From an uncultured Planktomarina sp. (lineage in GTDB: Bacteria; Pseudomonadota; Alphaproteobacteria; Rhodobacterales; Rhodobacteraceae), in the NCBI GenBank assembly GCA_905182425.1, contig CAJJBP010000023.1, positions 1-64,000 on the forward strand: a stretch of 64,000 nt of DNA, read 5' to 3'. Below, in pieces: positions 63,045-64,000 of the stretch (position 1 is its first letter; every line of letters begins with the position of its first letter). Both the position numbers and the translations under genes were made by a program. The notes under the pieces are model-generated. The model had not been told where the DNA came from. It worked only from the letters and a program-made list of their open reading frames with translations, and made no database searches.

Positions 63045-64000
63045 CTACAAAGCCCGTGCTTTTAACGGGGTAAGGCTCAACGGTTCAAATGCCAGATCAA
63101 ACCTCGCAATTAAATTACGCAAAATCTCAGCATCTATGCTCGGCGTAGGTGGTTTAGCTAGCAACCTTACCACTATTGCTGAAGCTTGATCTTCGAGACT
63201 AATTTTTTCAGATGTTGCCCATTCATCTATTGTGCGTCTATCACTTATCTCAGGGTATAAAAAATCTGATTTCATTCTTTGGTAGGTCTCTGCTTGACCT
63301 AAGAAATGGCCATCACCGTTCACCACCTCGATTATTGATCTGATCGCAAGGGTCTCGGTGGTGACTTCTGGGAGCACATTTGCCCGTAGAATTGCACCTA
63401 GCATATCGTTATCAATGATATAGGCCTGCAGTGAAGCCCCCATCAGGCCAGCCTGTGTTCCAGCGGCCTGCGTGACCAAATTAGACCCGGATTGGATGGC
63501 TGTGGTTACTGTCATCGCTTTTTCAAATCCTGATTGGGCGTCGGTGGACTTACTATCAGTGGCCCCTGCGATTGCGGAGCAGGGTAAATTCCAGTGACGC
63601 ATTACTTGGGAACACATTGCCGTCGCAAGAGATTGCTCTCCAGAGCCACCTGAAAAACCACCCGTTCTTAAATCTGTGATCATTGGTCGGGGACCAGCAA
63701 TCACTTGTACATTTGGATCCACACAATAGGCGAACACAACGCCGGCAAGTGCCTCTGCCAATGTCTGGGCAACTGATCCTGCAGTCGTAACTGGGCTGGA
63801 GGCACCAAGTTGGCCAAACACATTTGCATGCACGGGAAACCCATGTGCAATTGCTGACTGCATGACTTCGAAACTCTCAGTGTGAAAGCGCAGGGGTGGC
63901 ACTATATGGTTTATATTGAGTGACACAAAGGGGCGCGCGCGGAATTTAGCTTCAGATCCGGCAACTGCGTAGCAGATCTCGGCAATATCTGGGATATGCT
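63045..64000 (-). CDS. trimethylamine methyltransferase (MttB) family protein, 5' end outside window
   Basis: The last 318 codons or so of a corrinoid-dependent methyltransferase family protein (about 500 residues in full). The frame stays open to the window edge, so the GTG at 63926 is not the start. Family text: GQLGASSPVTTAGSVAQTLA, VIAGPRPMITDLRTGGFSGG, CSAIAGATDSKSTDAQSGFE and GSNLVTQAAGTQAGLMGAS, with IIDNDMLGAILR. No in-frame TAG lies within the visible part, so it is probably a non-pyrrolysine member, a group that includes glycine betaine methyltransferase. The neighbours (DmdA-like, CoA transferase) suggest work on a methylated osmolyte. Confidence 0.88.
   Translation of the reverse strand, partial: HIPDIAEICYAVAGSEAKFRARPFVSLNINHIVPPLRFHTESFEVMQSAIAHGFPVHANVFGQLGASSPVTTAGSVAQTLAEALAGVVFAYCVDPNVQVIAGPRPMITDLRTGGFSGGSGEQSLATAMCSQVMRHWNLPCSAIAGATDSKSTDAQSGFEKAMTVTTAIQSGSNLVTQAAGTQAGLMGASLQAYIIDNDMLGAILRANVLPEVTTETLAIRSIIEVVNGDGHFLGQAETYQRMKSDFLYPEISDRRTIDEWATSEKISLEDQASAIVVRLLAKPPTPSIDAEILRNLIARFDLAFEPLSLTPLKARAL

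Noticed and set aside
63924-63926. GTG as start of the MttB-family gene
   Set aside because: The frame stays open with family-like residues up to the window edge and the visible part is too short for a whole protein.
1-64000. CRISPR arrays, insertion sequences, phage genes, tRNAs
   Set aside because: No repeat-spacer pattern, transposase or integrase text, or tRNA cores were seen on either strand.

Overview
The window looks like a chromosomal piece of a marine alphaproteobacterium of the Rhodobacterales (Roseobacter group). Three things point there: the gene orders lysC-ptsP and NUDIX-DUF1178, a type B PutA without a DNA-binding domain, and the load of transport and catabolism genes for osmolytes and N- or S-methylated compounds. 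Base composition is mixed, with a very AT-rich patch near 8.4-12 kb. I see no tRNA, rRNA operon, CRISPR array, insertion sequence or prophage.

Left end (1-6.3 kb): a degraded stretch. The tail of a SulP permease, a small unidentified coding remnant, a complete class I photolyase gene and a pair of ABC exporter half-genes can all be reconstructed, but only by shifting frame repeatedly (three single-base insertions within about 60 bases in SulP, many in the photolyase and in the first exporter). This is either a decaying block or a patch of poor consensus sequence. After about 6.3 kb nearly all genes are intact.

6.5-12 kb: flavin reductase, GNAT acetyltransferase, an unknown cysteine-containing protein, then an AT-rich three-gene operon (secreted DUF4856 protein, di-iron fatty-acid/sterol hydroxylase family, SDR) with a perfect hairpin between its first two genes. 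12-27 kb: housekeeping, with ptsP, lysC, DUF1178, NUDIX, modABC, an MFS exporter, rluB, tadA, gatCA, a lipoprotein, a cell-wall amidase, RNase P RNA, rpmG and a Bax-inhibitor-1 family protein. 27-37 kb: quinone oxidoreductase, HisN-like phosphatase, 8-oxoguanine and guanine deaminases, 5-formyl-THF cyclo-ligase with a tiny coupled membrane protein, a YmdB-type phosphoesterase, DMT and SLC13 transporters, and YebC.

37.9-48.6 kb: a nitrogen catabolism block. A polyamine/amino-acid type ABC importer (ATPase, binding protein, two permeases) is followed by an Lrp regulator, arginase, ornithine cyclodeaminase (broken by one frameshift) and PutA. Together they would take arginine through ornithine and proline to glutamate.

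48.6-64 kb: accessory catabolism. A translationally coupled operon (PLP ammonia-lyase, M24 hydrolase, Asp/Glu-racemase family protein) lies divergent from a DUF1989 gene. Next comes a minus-strand set: hyuA, hyuB, FAD amine oxidase, NAD sugar-type dehydrogenase and Old Yellow Enzyme. A LysR remnant follows, then on the plus strand a DmdA-like methyltransferase and a CoA-transferase pair, and finally an MttB-family methyltransferase cut by the window edge. I infer that the last 11 kb form an undescribed route for an N- or S-methylated, possibly cyclic amide, compound. This is the best candidate for something new.
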